Origin: Aquificaceae bacterium
GTDB taxonomy: Bacteria > Aquificota > Aquificia > Aquificales > Aquificaceae
DNA length: 11,952 nt
Reading direction: 5' to 3'
Assembly (NCBI GenBank): GCA_015487535.1
Contig: WFPN01000203.1
Span: 1-11,952, forward strand
Shown here: positions 5,961 through 11,952 of the stretch, one piece after another
Position numbering within the stretch: position 1 is the stretch's first letter
How the letters are laid out: every line of letters starts with the position of its first letter
Notes under the pieces: model-generated
The model's database searches: none
Told to the model about the DNA's origin: nothing
The model's input: the letters and a program-made list of their open reading frames with translations, nothing else
Translations under genes and position numbers: made by a program

Positions 5961-6917
5961 ATGGGAAAAACGGGAGTCGTTCTCCTCTCAATGGGTGGTC
6001 CGGACAGCCTCGATGCGGTACAACCTTTTCTATACAACCTCTTCTCGGACCACGACATAATCAGGATCCCAAGGCCCATCCAAAAACCCGTCGCCTGGCT
6101 TATTTCAAAGGTAAGGGCTAAAAAGACGAGGCACTACTACGAACTGATGGGAGGTAAGTCCCCACAAAAGGAACAGACCCTCGAGCAGGCGAGAAAACTC
6201 CAGGAACTTCTGGGGGATAGGTACAGGGTCGTGGTCGCGATGAGGTACTGGCATCCCTTCACAAAAGAAGCCCTCGAAGAGCTGTTTAAAGAGAAGATAG
6301 AGAGGATAATCCTCCTTCCCATGTATCCCCAGTTCAGCACCACAACAACGGGGTCCTCCTTCAGGGAGTTCGAGCGGGTGTATAGAGTAGGGAACTACCC
6401 AGAAGTCCCCATTCTTAGGGTAAAGGACTACCACGACCATCCCCTGTACATAAGGGCTATGGTGGAGAACATAAAAGATAACCTCGGAAACTGGAAGGAT
6501 TACTTCTTCCTCTTCTCCGCCCACAGCCTGCCTCTGTACGTTATAGAGGAGGGGGACCCTTACAAGGAACAGACCGAGAGGACCGTAGAGCTGATAATGG
6601 AGCACTTCCCCAACGTTCCCTACCGTCTTGGATACCAGAGCAAGGTAGGACCTATAAAGTGGCTCGAACCGATGACGGACAGGCTTATAGAGGATCTCGC
6701 TAAAGAGGGAGTCAAGAAGCTCGCGGTAATACCTGTATCTTTTGTATCCGAGCACTCGGAGACCCTCTACGAACTCGACATCCAGTACGGAAGTCTTGCC
6801 AGGAGCTTGGGAATAGAGGATTACAGGAGGATACCTACCCTCAGAACCCACCCCACATTTATGGAGGCCTTAAAGGATATCGTTCTATCGGTGGAGAGGG
6901 AGTATGCGGCCCGTTAA
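5961..6917 (+). CDS. hemH: Ferrochelatase
   Basis: Inserts Fe2+ into protoporphyrin IX (or coproporphyrin III, depending on the pathway used) in heme synthesis. The 318-residue length is typical of bacterial HemH. The start GVVLLSMGGPDSLDAVQPFL and the QFSTTTTGS loop (124-132) are family hallmarks. The active-site signature is LFSAHSLPLYVIEEGDPY, with catalytic His188, and the second catalytic patch is FVSEHSETLYELD with Glu267. Sequence alone does not tell which porphyrin is used. It is divergent from nirB across 79 bases and followed by a gene that overlaps its end by 14 bases. The ATG at 5961 has no Shine-Dalgarno sequence, unlike most internal genes in the window, pointing to a leaderless mRNA. 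Confidence 0.96.
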   Translation: MGKTGVVLLSMGGPDSLDAVQPFLYNLFSDHDIIRIPRPIQKPVAWLISKVRAKKTRHYYELMGGKSPQKEQTLEQARKLQELLGDRYRVVVAMRYWHPFTKEALEELFKEKIERIILLPMYPQFSTTTTGSSFREFERVYRVGNYPEVPILRVKDYHDHPLYIRAMVENIKDNLGNWKDYFFLFSAHSLPLYVIEEGDPYKEQTERTVELIMEHFPNVPYRLGYQSKVGPIKWLEPMTDRLIEDLAKEGVKKLAVIPVSFVSEHSETLYELDIQYGSLARSLGIEDYRRIPTLRTHPTFMEALKDIVLSVEREYAAR

Positions 6918-7608
6918 GCCACGTCTGGTGGTGAGCGCCTGTCTGCTCGGTGAAAGGGTCAGGTACGATGGGGGATCAGCTGAAGATGAGTTCGTTTTAG
7001 AGCTTTCAAGTATGTGTGAGGTTATCCCTGTCTGCCCTGAGGTCTCCATAGGCCTCGGCGTGCCGCGGGACAAGATAGTAGTTTACATAGAGGAGGGCAA
7101 ACCCAGACTCTCGCAACCCTCAACCTCCTTGGATTTAACTCAGCGAATGGAGAGCTTCTCCGATAACTTCCTCCGCTCACTGCCACAGGTGGACGGCTTT
7201 GTGCTGAAGAGCAAGTCTCCATCCTGCGGGGTCTCTAGAACGAAAACCTACATTGACCCTTATGGTAAGCTCTACAGAGGCCTCGGGAAGGGCCTCTTCG
7301 CCCTCGAGGTCTTAAGACGCTATCCCCACTACCCGGTCGAGGACGAGATAAGGCTCAGGGACGAAAGGAGGAGGCTCCTCTTCCTAGCTAAGGTCTATTC
7401 CCTATACTCGCTGAGGGTGAATTCCGATAAACTCGGACCGCTCCTCGAAGCCCTTAAGTTCTGGAGCCCGATAAGGTACAGGAGGATTACCGGGTTGCTT
7501 GAGAGATGTGATTTGGAAGGGGTCAGGAAGACAGTCCTCGTGGCCTTAGAAAATCTACCTACAGAGACTTTAAGGGATATCTACCTTAACCTTTCAGGAA
7601 GTTCCTGA
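6904..7608 (+). CDS. DUF523 / TudS-like iron-sulfur protein with short C-terminal extension
   Basis: The N-terminal 145 residues are a DUF523 domain: VVSACLLGERVRYDGG (9-24), IPVCPEVSIGLGVPR (41-55) and LKSKSPSCGV (101-110). Cys13, Cys44 and Cys108 match the three conserved cysteines that in characterised TudS enzymes hold a [4Fe-4S] cluster used for thiouracil desulfuration; whether this protein has that activity cannot be told from sequence. Residues 146-234 form a basic helical tail (EIRLRDERRRLLFLAKVYSL) that may be a shortened DUF1722, a domain often fused to DUF523, but it is smaller than usual. ATG 6904 overlaps the hemH end by 14 bases and follows GGAGAGGGAGT, so the two are cotranscribed. 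The 3' end overlaps the opposing aminotransferase gene by 23 bases. Confidence 0.85.
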   Translation: MRPVKPRLVVSACLLGERVRYDGGSAEDEFVLELSSMCEVIPVCPEVSIGLGVPRDKIVVYIEEGKPRLSQPSTSLDLTQRMESFSDNFLRSLPQVDGFVLKSKSPSCGVSRTKTYIDPYGKLYRGLGKGLFALEVLRRYPHYPVEDEIRLRDERRRLLFLAKVYSLYSLRVNSDKLGPLLEALKFWSPIRYRRITGLLERCDLEGVRKTVLVALENLPTETLRDIYLNLSGSS

Positions 7609-8701
7609 TCCTCTCTATGCCTTCCCTTAAAAGGCTCTCCTCTTTGGTGTAGGCGAACCTCACGTACTCCCCAGTCCTGTTTTTCCCAAAGTCCACTCCC
7701 GGCGTTACGGCCACCCTGGCCTCTCTAAGAAGATCCAGGGAGAACTTGTAGGAGTCCTTCGAGTATCTGGATATGTTCGCCCATATGTAGAATGCCCCTT
7801 TTGGCGGGGCGTCAATATCGAATACATCCTTTAGGCCTTCGTACAGGACCTTCCTCCTCCTGTTGAAGGTTTCCCTTACCTTCTCCAGGTAATCGTAATC
7901 GAAGGCCTCCAGGGCGGCGTACTGGCTGAGGGTGGGAGCGGATATGAATACGTTCTGGATAACTATCTCCGCGCTTCTCACGAGGTCCTCCGGGAGCACC
8001 ATCCAGCCTATCCTAAAACCCGGCATACAGAAGTACTTGGAGAAGCCGTTTATGACTATCGCCCTATCTGAGAACTCCAGGGCGGTTCGTTCTCTGCCCT
8101 CGTAAACCAGGCCGTGGTAGATCTCGTCGGATATAAGATACACTCCCTCCCTCTCGCAGTAATCTGCTAGCTCTTTTAGGGTCTTCTCTGAGTACAGCGT
8201 GCCTGTCGGGTTAGAGGGTGAGGATATGTGTATGGCCTTTATATCCCTCCCCTTTAGCATCTCAGGCCTTACCTCGTAATCTGTCTCCTTGGAGACCGGG
8301 ATGAACTCTGGCTCGATGTCTAGCAGATGGGCGAAGTTTTTGTAACACGGGTAGGAGGGGTCTGCAAGGGCTATCCTGTCTCCGGAGTTAAGGGTTACGG
8401 CGTACGCCACGAGGAAGGCACCAGATGTGCCGGTAGTTATCGCCACCCTCTCGGGGGAGACGTTCACGCCGTACTTCTTCTGGTAAAATTCTGCCACCTT
8501 CTCCCTAAGCTCCGTAAGACCGAGGGAGGGTGTATAGAAGTACTTCCTGTCCCTTACAGCCCTCTCAAGGGCCTCTATCACCTTCGGTGATGGGTCTAGG
8601 TCGGGTTCCCCTATCTCGAGATGAATTACGTCCTTGTACCTCTGGGCCTCGGCGAGTATGTCCATGACTATAAAGGGGCTGAGCTTATCTCTTCTGTGCA
8701 C
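7586..8701 (-). CDS. Class I PLP-dependent aminotransferase (aspartate aminotransferase fold)
   Basis: A cytoplasmic fold-type I aminotransferase of 371 residues, near the usual 370-400. The conserved pieces are IGEPDLDPSP (30-39), YTPSLGLTELR (56-66), SSPSNPTGT (160-168) with Asn164, SDEIY (191-195) with Asp192 and Tyr195, GFSKYFCMPGFRIGW with the PLP-binding Lys222, and VRFA with the carboxylate-binding Arg348. Substrate cannot be fixed; relatives act on aspartate, alanine, aromatic amino acids or succinyldiaminopimelate. Translation starts at GTG 8701, preceded by GGAGG with a 7-base spacer, and overlaps the upstream flagellar gene by 17 bases. It is last in the mltD-mobA-fliJ/motE operon, with no evident functional tie to those genes. 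Confidence 0.93.
   Translation of the reverse strand: MHRRDKLSPFIVMDILAEAQRYKDVIHLEIGEPDLDPSPKVIEALERAVRDRKYFYTPSLGLTELREKVAEFYQKKYGVNVSPERVAITTGTSGAFLVAYAVTLNSGDRIALADPSYPCYKNFAHLLDIEPEFIPVSKETDYEVRPEMLKGRDIKAIHISSPSNPTGTLYSEKTLKELADYCEREGVYLISDEIYHGLVYEGRERTALEFSDRAIVINGFSKYFCMPGFRIGWMVLPEDLVRSAEIVIQNVFISAPTLSQYAALEAFDYDYLEKVRETFNRRRKVLYEGLKDVFDIDAPPKGAFYIWANISRYSKDSYKFSLDLLREARVAVTPGVDFGKNRTGEYVRFAYTKEESLLREGIERIRNFLKG
7594..7608. terminator. Palindrome in the convergent overlap, possible weak bidirectional hairpin
   Basis: TCAGGAA-G-TTCCTGA is a perfect 7-base inverted repeat around one base. As RNA it would fold as TCAGG/CCTGA with an AAGTT loop on either strand. It includes the stop codon of the DUF523 gene and the last codons of the aminotransferase gene. 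No U-run follows on either strand, so intrinsic termination is uncertain; it is simply the only hairpin where two converging operons meet. Confidence 0.3.
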
Positions 8702-9500
8702 TCTTCTTCCTCCAGCTCATTATTATCTCCGTTACCTTGGCTGCCTTCTTGGGGTCCATAGCGGCCAGTATCTGACCAGCCTGGCGTTCCTTTAGCCTTA
8801 TCAGTATCTCGGCAGCTATACGCGGCTTGACCTCGTTAAGTATGGCTCCGGCCTCGTCCGAGGGTGTCTTGCTAACTATCTTTATCAGCTTCCTTACCTC
8901 CTTCTCCTCCTCCTCGGTAAGGGGCCTCCTTCTCAGGGCCTCGAGCTTCTTCCTCTCCTCTATCAGCTTCCTGAGCTTTTCGTCTATAACCCGTTCCACC
9001 TCCTTCAGTCTCTCGCCCTCCTTTTTAGCCTCCTCCTCGCTGAGCTTCTTCTGCACCGCACTCTCAGCGTAAACAGTAAGAGAGAGGAGAAGGATTATCT
9101 TCAGCCCTTTCTTGATCAGATGGATAAAGCCCAGCTGTAGAAAATCCCTCTTAAGAGACCTTGCGTAGTCCTCGTAGCTCAGCTTATCCTTGAGTATCTT
9201 CACAGCCTTTTCTTCCCTCTTTAGATCTTTTAAACTCTCCGCCTCCTCCTCCCTGAGCCTCTCCAGTTCCCTTATCTTTTCCTCTATCTCCTGTATGCGG
9301 CTCACAAAGGCCCGCTGCTTGAATATTAGCCCGAGAGCGTTCCTGGACTCCGTTATCGTTCTCTTGCAGGCTTCGAGCTCCTCTTCGTACCTCCTCTTCT
9401 CCCTTAAAAGCCTCTCGATCTCCTCCTCTATCTCCTTCAGCCTCCTTGCCCTTTCTCTCTCCTCTATCTTCTTTACCCTGAGTATCTTTTTGAGGTTCAT
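8685..9500 (-). CDS. FliJ-like / MotE-like fusion protein (flagellar)
   Basis: Residues 1-120 are a highly charged coiled coil shaped like FliJ, the export-ATPase stalk protein: LKKILRVKKIEERERARRLK at the start and EKAVKILKDKLSYEDYARSL near the end. Residues 133-145 (LKIILLLSLTVYA) are a short hydrophobic segment ending in V-Y-A, like a signal peptide with a signal-peptidase I site. Residues 150-195 are coiled coil again, and 212-262 (DEAGAILNEVKPRIAAEILI onward, then LAAMDPKKAAKVTEIIM) match the MotE / MgtE N-terminal type fold of the periplasmic motor chaperone. Usually FliJ and MotE are separate. No ATG, GTG or TTG lies near the junction in any minus-strand frame, so a single reading frame is real. 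ATG 9500 overlaps the mobA stop (ATGA). The MotE part is clear; FliJ is likely but weakly conserved by nature. Confidence 0.75.
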   Translation of the reverse strand: MNLKKILRVKKIEERERARRLKEIEEEIERLLREKRRYEEELEACKRTITESRNALGLIFKQRAFVSRIQEIEEKIRELERLREEEAESLKDLKREEKAVKILKDKLSYEDYARSLKRDFLQLGFIHLIKKGLKIILLLSLTVYAESAVQKKLSEEEAKKEGERLKEVERVIDEKLRKLIEERKKLEALRRRPLTEEEEKEVRKLIKIVSKTPSDEAGAILNEVKPRIAAEILIRLKERQAGQILAAMDPKKAAKVTEIIMSWRKKSAQKR

Positions 9501-10072
9501 CCTATCCTCTCCATTATCCTTTCGAGATCCTCCTTAGTGTTCATGTTCATAAGTGAGCTGAGATCCGGATCGACCCTCCTCAGGTCCTCCTCGTTCACAA
9601 CCTTGTACTTGACCTGTTCCAGGAAGCCCACTAAACTTCTCTTCCCCAGCTTCATGTAATCTTCAAGGGCGGGCAGTAAGGAACGGGAGTATATGCCTAT
9701 CAGTGGATGGAGTTTCCCATCGGAGTACAGGACGGTTGCCGGCTCTTCGTACTCTTCGATCAGGAGTTTGAGCACCTCGGGCTTTATAAGCGGCAGGTCC
9801 CCGCTCAGGATCATGATCCTGTCTTCCGGGCTCATCTGGAGCGCCGTGTATAGACCTACTATCGGAGCCTGGTCGGGGAGGACGTCCTCGATAACCTCGA
9901 CGCCCAGATCCCTGAACTTCTTCCTATCCTTCGCAACCACGTATATCTTCGAGCAGACCTCCCTTGCGGTTCTTATCACGCGCTCTATCGTCTTGATACC
10001 CCTTATCTTAAAGAGCAGCTTGTCCTCTCCAAACCTCCTGCTCTGACCCCCGGCGAGGATGAAGCACTCCAT
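9497..10072 (-). CDS. mobA: Molybdenum cofactor guanylyltransferase
   Basis: Transfers GMP from GTP to molybdopterin, making the bis-MGD cofactor used by nitrate reductases, formate dehydrogenases and other DMSO-reductase family enzymes. The 191 residues show the nucleotide-binding signature ILAGGQSRRFGEDK, the metal-binding LSGDLPLI, a GKLHPLIGIY segment and the terminal NMNTKEDLERI. Nearby GTG 10075 is also in frame, but the ATG at 10072 shares its A with the last base of the upstream mltD stop (TGATG), typical of coupled translation, so I chose it. It overlaps the fliJ-motE start by 4 bases. The cofactor it makes would fit a molybdenum nitrate reductase upstream of the nitrite module, but none is visible here. 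Confidence 0.94.
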   Translation of the reverse strand: MECFILAGGQSRRFGEDKLLFKIRGIKTIERVIRTAREVCSKIYVVAKDRKKFRDLGVEVIEDVLPDQAPIVGLYTALQMSPEDRIMILSGDLPLIKPEVLKLLIEEYEEPATVLYSDGKLHPLIGIYSRSLLPALEDYMKLGKRSLVGFLEQVKYKVVNEEDLRRVDPDLSSLMNMNTKEDLERIMERIG

Positions 10073-11517
10073 CACTCTTTAATATATAGGAGTGCCCCGT
10101 TCTCGAGTTTGACCACCTTGGTCTTTCTGTGGAGGATCTTTACCTGCTCTCCCTCATCAGACCTTATTATCAGCTTGGGAGCAAACTCTTGGGTTTTGCT
10201 TTCTGCCTTCACTACCTTAGATTTCTCCCTCGGTTTTGGCTGGAGGGCTCTCCTTTGGCTCGCAACAACCCTCTTCTTAATGGGGGTTTTGGTATGTTTT
10301 CTGCTAATTTTTTTCGCAGGCTTGCCGGCTTTGGCGGTTCTAACCTTGGGCCTTTTGACCTTAACGCCCTGGCCCTTTTTGACCTTGCCCTTGCTGACCT
10401 CTACATATTTCCTATCACTTCTTGTTTTCTTGCTCACTTTAGCTACCCTTACCCCAGTTGTCTTCTTGCTGACTTTCCTCCTAACCGCTTCTGTCTTCTT
10501 CTTCTCCGCCTTGGCCAGCTTGATCTTTTTATGGGCCTTGGTCCTGTTAATTAGCTTTGTCTTGGCTTTAGCTACACTGACCTTTACCTCCCTGGTGCGT
10601 TGGTATGTTCTTTCTTTTACCTGTTTGGCGTAAATGTTGGAGGAGGTGGCTTTCGGAACGTACACGTAAACACCGGCGGGTATGAACCTTCCCCTTATAT
10701 GGGGGTTCAGGTCTCTGAAAGTGCTCTCTCTGATGCCAGCCTCTCTTACGAACTCCTTTACGGAGTATCTCCTATCTGCAACCCTCCTGTCCACGAAGAG
10801 ATTGTTCACATCAACTTTCAAGCCGTACTTTTCGGGAGACCTAGCTATTAAGAGGGTGGCGAAGAACATGGGAACGTACTTCCTAGTCTGCTCCGGCAGG
10901 GCCCACTTTGTCTTCCAGAAGTCGCCGCTCCCGGTCCTCCTCTGAACGCAGCCCTCACCGCAGTTGTAGGCGGCAAGGACGAGCTCCCAGCTTCCGAACC
11001 TTTCGTGAAGCTCCCTCAGATACCTGGCGGCTGCGTGCGTGGACTTTATCAGGTCGAACCTCTCGTCCACGTTCTTATCGACCCTGAGACCAAAGCGCCT
11101 CGCCGTCTGGGGCATGAGCTGCCATATCCCTGCCGCTCCGGAGGGTGAAACGGCGAAGGGATTAAAGCCGCTCTCGACCAGCGGAAGCAGGGCGAGCTCC
11201 TCGGGTAGCCCGTACTCTTTTAGAATGGGCTTTATATAGGGAGCGTACAGGTTTGCCCTCTTCAGGGCTATCCTGAGACTTCTCCTGTCCCTCAGGTACA
11301 GCCTGAGAAACTTCTCTATCTCCTTCCTCTCCGGGATCTCTATGCCGAACTTCTCAGCCTCCCTGCTTATGAAACTCCTCTCCTCGGAGCTGAGCGATAG
11401 GCTTCCCCTCTTTACTACAACCACCCCATCCTTGGACCTGTGGAAGGCAACCTTTTTGACGGTGGGTGTGCAGCCGAAGAGAATAATCCCTCCCAGAAGT
11501 AGGGCAATTAAACGCAT
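10072..11517 (-). CDS. mltD: MltD-like membrane-bound lytic transglycosylase with Lys/Arg-rich tail
   Basis: Predicted outer-membrane lipoprotein that cleaves peptidoglycan glycan strands. The first 16 residues are a lipoprotein signal ending in LFGC (Cys16). The SLT domain spans about 90-235: LPLVESGFNPFAVSPSGAAG with catalytic Glu115, IWQLMPQTARRFGL, and AYNCGEG (usually AYNAGEG). Residues 248-290 resemble the MltD segment before LysM repeats, but no LysM follows. Instead, about residues 299-448 are low-complexity and strongly basic (57 Lys/Arg of 150 by hand count, about nine acidic), followed by a more ordinary 30-residue end. ATG 11517 is chosen over the in-frame TTG 11523 because a TATAAT box lies 8 bases upstream of the ATG and would place the TTG before the transcription start. 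First gene of a four-gene operon. Confidence 0.88.
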   Translation of the reverse strand: MRLIALLLGGIILFGCTPTVKKVAFHRSKDGVVVVKRGSLSLSSEERSFISREAEKFGIEIPERKEIEKFLRLYLRDRRSLRIALKRANLYAPYIKPILKEYGLPEELALLPLVESGFNPFAVSPSGAAGIWQLMPQTARRFGLRVDKNVDERFDLIKSTHAAARYLRELHERFGSWELVLAAYNCGEGCVQRRTGSGDFWKTKWALPEQTRKYVPMFFATLLIARSPEKYGLKVDVNNLFVDRRVADRRYSVKEFVREAGIRESTFRDLNPHIRGRFIPAGVYVYVPKATSSNIYAKQVKERTYQRTREVKVSVAKAKTKLINRTKAHKKIKLAKAEKKKTEAVRRKVSKKTTGVRVAKVSKKTRSDRKYVEVSKGKVKKGQGVKVKRPKVRTAKAGKPAKKISRKHTKTPIKKRVVASQRRALQPKPREKSKVVKAESKTQEFAPKLIIRSDEGEQVKILHRKTKVVKLENGALLYIKE

Positions 11518-11525
11518 TTTCAATA

Positions 11526-11531
11526 ATTATA
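11526..11531 (-). promoter_or_regulatory. Promoter -10 box for the mltD operon
   Basis: A perfect TATAAT on the minus strand, 8 bases before the mltD ATG, so transcription should begin within 0-3 bases of the start codon. There is no ribosome site, consistent with a leaderless mRNA. No convincing -35 box is seen. It lies in a 54-base region shared with the divergent hemL promoter. Confidence 0.6.
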
Positions 11532-11555
11532 AGTTTCGGAGCTCCCCTCAGAGTT

Positions 11556-11561
11556 TATAAT
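11556..11561 (+). promoter_or_regulatory. Promoter -10 box for hemL
   Basis: A perfect TATAAT on the plus strand, 10 bases before the hemL ATG; transcription would start about 3-4 bases before the codon, again with no ribosome site. TTTCGG (11534-11539), 16 bases upstream, sits at the -35 position but is a poor match to TTGACA; the same hexamer lies upstream of hemH. Confidence 0.6.
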
Positions 11562-11571
11562 TTTAGTTGCG

Positions 11572-11952
11572 ATGAACAACAGAAAGCTTATGGAAGAAGC
11601 CCTAGAAGTTCTACCTGGAGGAGTGAACAGCCCAGTTCGTGCCTTCAAGGCCGTTGGGGGCAGCCCCATAGCCCTAGTGAAGGGTAGAGGTTGCAGGGTC
11701 TGGGATGCCGACGGAAACGAGTACATAGACTTCCTCGCCTCCTGGGGACCGCTTATCCTCGGTCATGCCCATCCCAAGGTGGTCAAGGCTGTGAGAGAGG
11801 AGGTTGAGAAGGGGCTCTCCTTCGGTCTTACGAACCCCCACGAGGTTAGGCTCGCCCATCTGGTGGTGGAGATGGTCCCCTCAGTAGAGAAGGTCAGGTT
11901 CGTTAATTCGGGAACCGAGGCCACGATGTCTGCCGTGAGGCTCGCCAGAGGG
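11572..11952 (+). CDS. hemL: Glutamate-1-semialdehyde 2,1-aminomutase (N-terminal 127 codons, truncated by window)
   Basis: A PLP enzyme that converts glutamate-1-semialdehyde to 5-aminolevulinate in the C5 route, the first committed precursor of all tetrapyrroles. Visible motifs are LPGGVNSPVRAFKAVGG (14-30), WDADGNEYIDFLASWGP (47-63), LGHAHPKVV and FVNSGTEATMSAVRLARG at the right edge; the catalytic lysine lies beyond the window. ATG 11572 gives the usual short N-terminus before PGGVNSP and follows a TATAAT box with no ribosome site. With hemH and cobA it is the third tetrapyrrole gene here, but each is in a different transcription unit. Confidence 0.96.
   Translation, partial: MNNRKLMEEALEVLPGGVNSPVRAFKAVGGSPIALVKGRGCRVWDADGNEYIDFLASWGPLILGHAHPKVVKAVREEVEKGLSFGLTNPHEVRLAHLVVEMVPSVEKVRFVNSGTEATMSAVRLARG

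Noticed and set aside
6105..6851. 248-residue minus-strand open frame inside hemH.
   Set aside because: The plus-strand frame is a complete ferrochelatase with both catalytic motifs; the reverse frame shows no recognisable domain.
10109..10633. 174-residue plus-strand frame that looks like a membrane protein (many L, T, F).
   Set aside because: It is the antisense of the Lys/Val/Ala-rich tail of the transglycosylase; AAG, GTT and similar codons read backwards as CTT, AAC and so on. It has no ribosome site and the opposite strand has a clear, motif-bearing gene.
1..11952. CRISPR array, tRNA/rRNA, insertion sequence or toxin-antitoxin pair.
   Set aside because: No regularly spaced repeats, no cloverleaf or conserved rRNA segments, and no transposase or small paired frames were seen; nearly every base is accounted for by housekeeping or metabolic genes.

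Overview
The window is densely packed chromosomal DNA of a thermophilic, respiratory bacterium. Arg is mostly AGG/AGA, Ile is often ATA, charged residues (E, K, R) are abundant, and neighbouring genes overlap by a few bases. Together with the gene content this best suits the Aquificota (Hydrogenobacter/Thermocrinis/Aquifex-like). That placement is an inference from style; no rRNA or marker gene is present to prove it. I see no mobile element, CRISPR array or tRNA, and no intergenic stretch longer than about 105 bases.

Region 1 (1-5921, minus strand) is a nitrite-assimilation module. Reading downstream, a consensus sigma-54 promoter (5906-5921) leads into a 995-residue NAD(P)H nitrite reductase, a nitrite/formate channel (nirC), a uroporphyrinogen-III methyltransferase for siroheme (cobA) and a TrpD2-like phosphoribosyltransferase homologue. 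The genes overlap or abut, so they form one operon. A second, nearly identical sigma-54 promoter (334-349) then drives a PII-family nitrogen regulator that runs off the left edge. A 24-bp AT-rich palindrome occurs twice: once about 100 bp upstream of the PII start site (at the 3' end of the TrpD2-like gene) and once inside the nitrite reductase gene. The module looks like a small nitrogen-limitation regulon: import of nitrite, its reduction to ammonium, the cofactor for that reaction, and the sensor.

Region 2 (5922-7608, plus strand) holds hemH (ferrochelatase), divergent from nirB, overlapped by a DUF523/TudS-like iron-sulfur protein gene. It ends in a 23-base convergent overlap with region 3.

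Region 3 (7586-11531, minus strand) is a four-gene overlapping operon: an MltD-like lytic transglycosylase lipoprotein with a very basic tail, mobA (molybdenum cofactor), a FliJ-MotE fusion (flagellar), and a class I aminotransferase. Its promoter lies back to back with that of hemL (11572 to the right edge, plus strand, truncated), the first step from glutamyl-tRNA product to tetrapyrroles.

For new biology, the places most worth a second look are the paired sigma-54 promoters with the shared intragenic palindrome, the NirB/NirA chimeric reductase, the PII protein that lacks the uridylylation tyrosine, and the FliJ-MotE fusion with what looks like a signal peptide in its middle.
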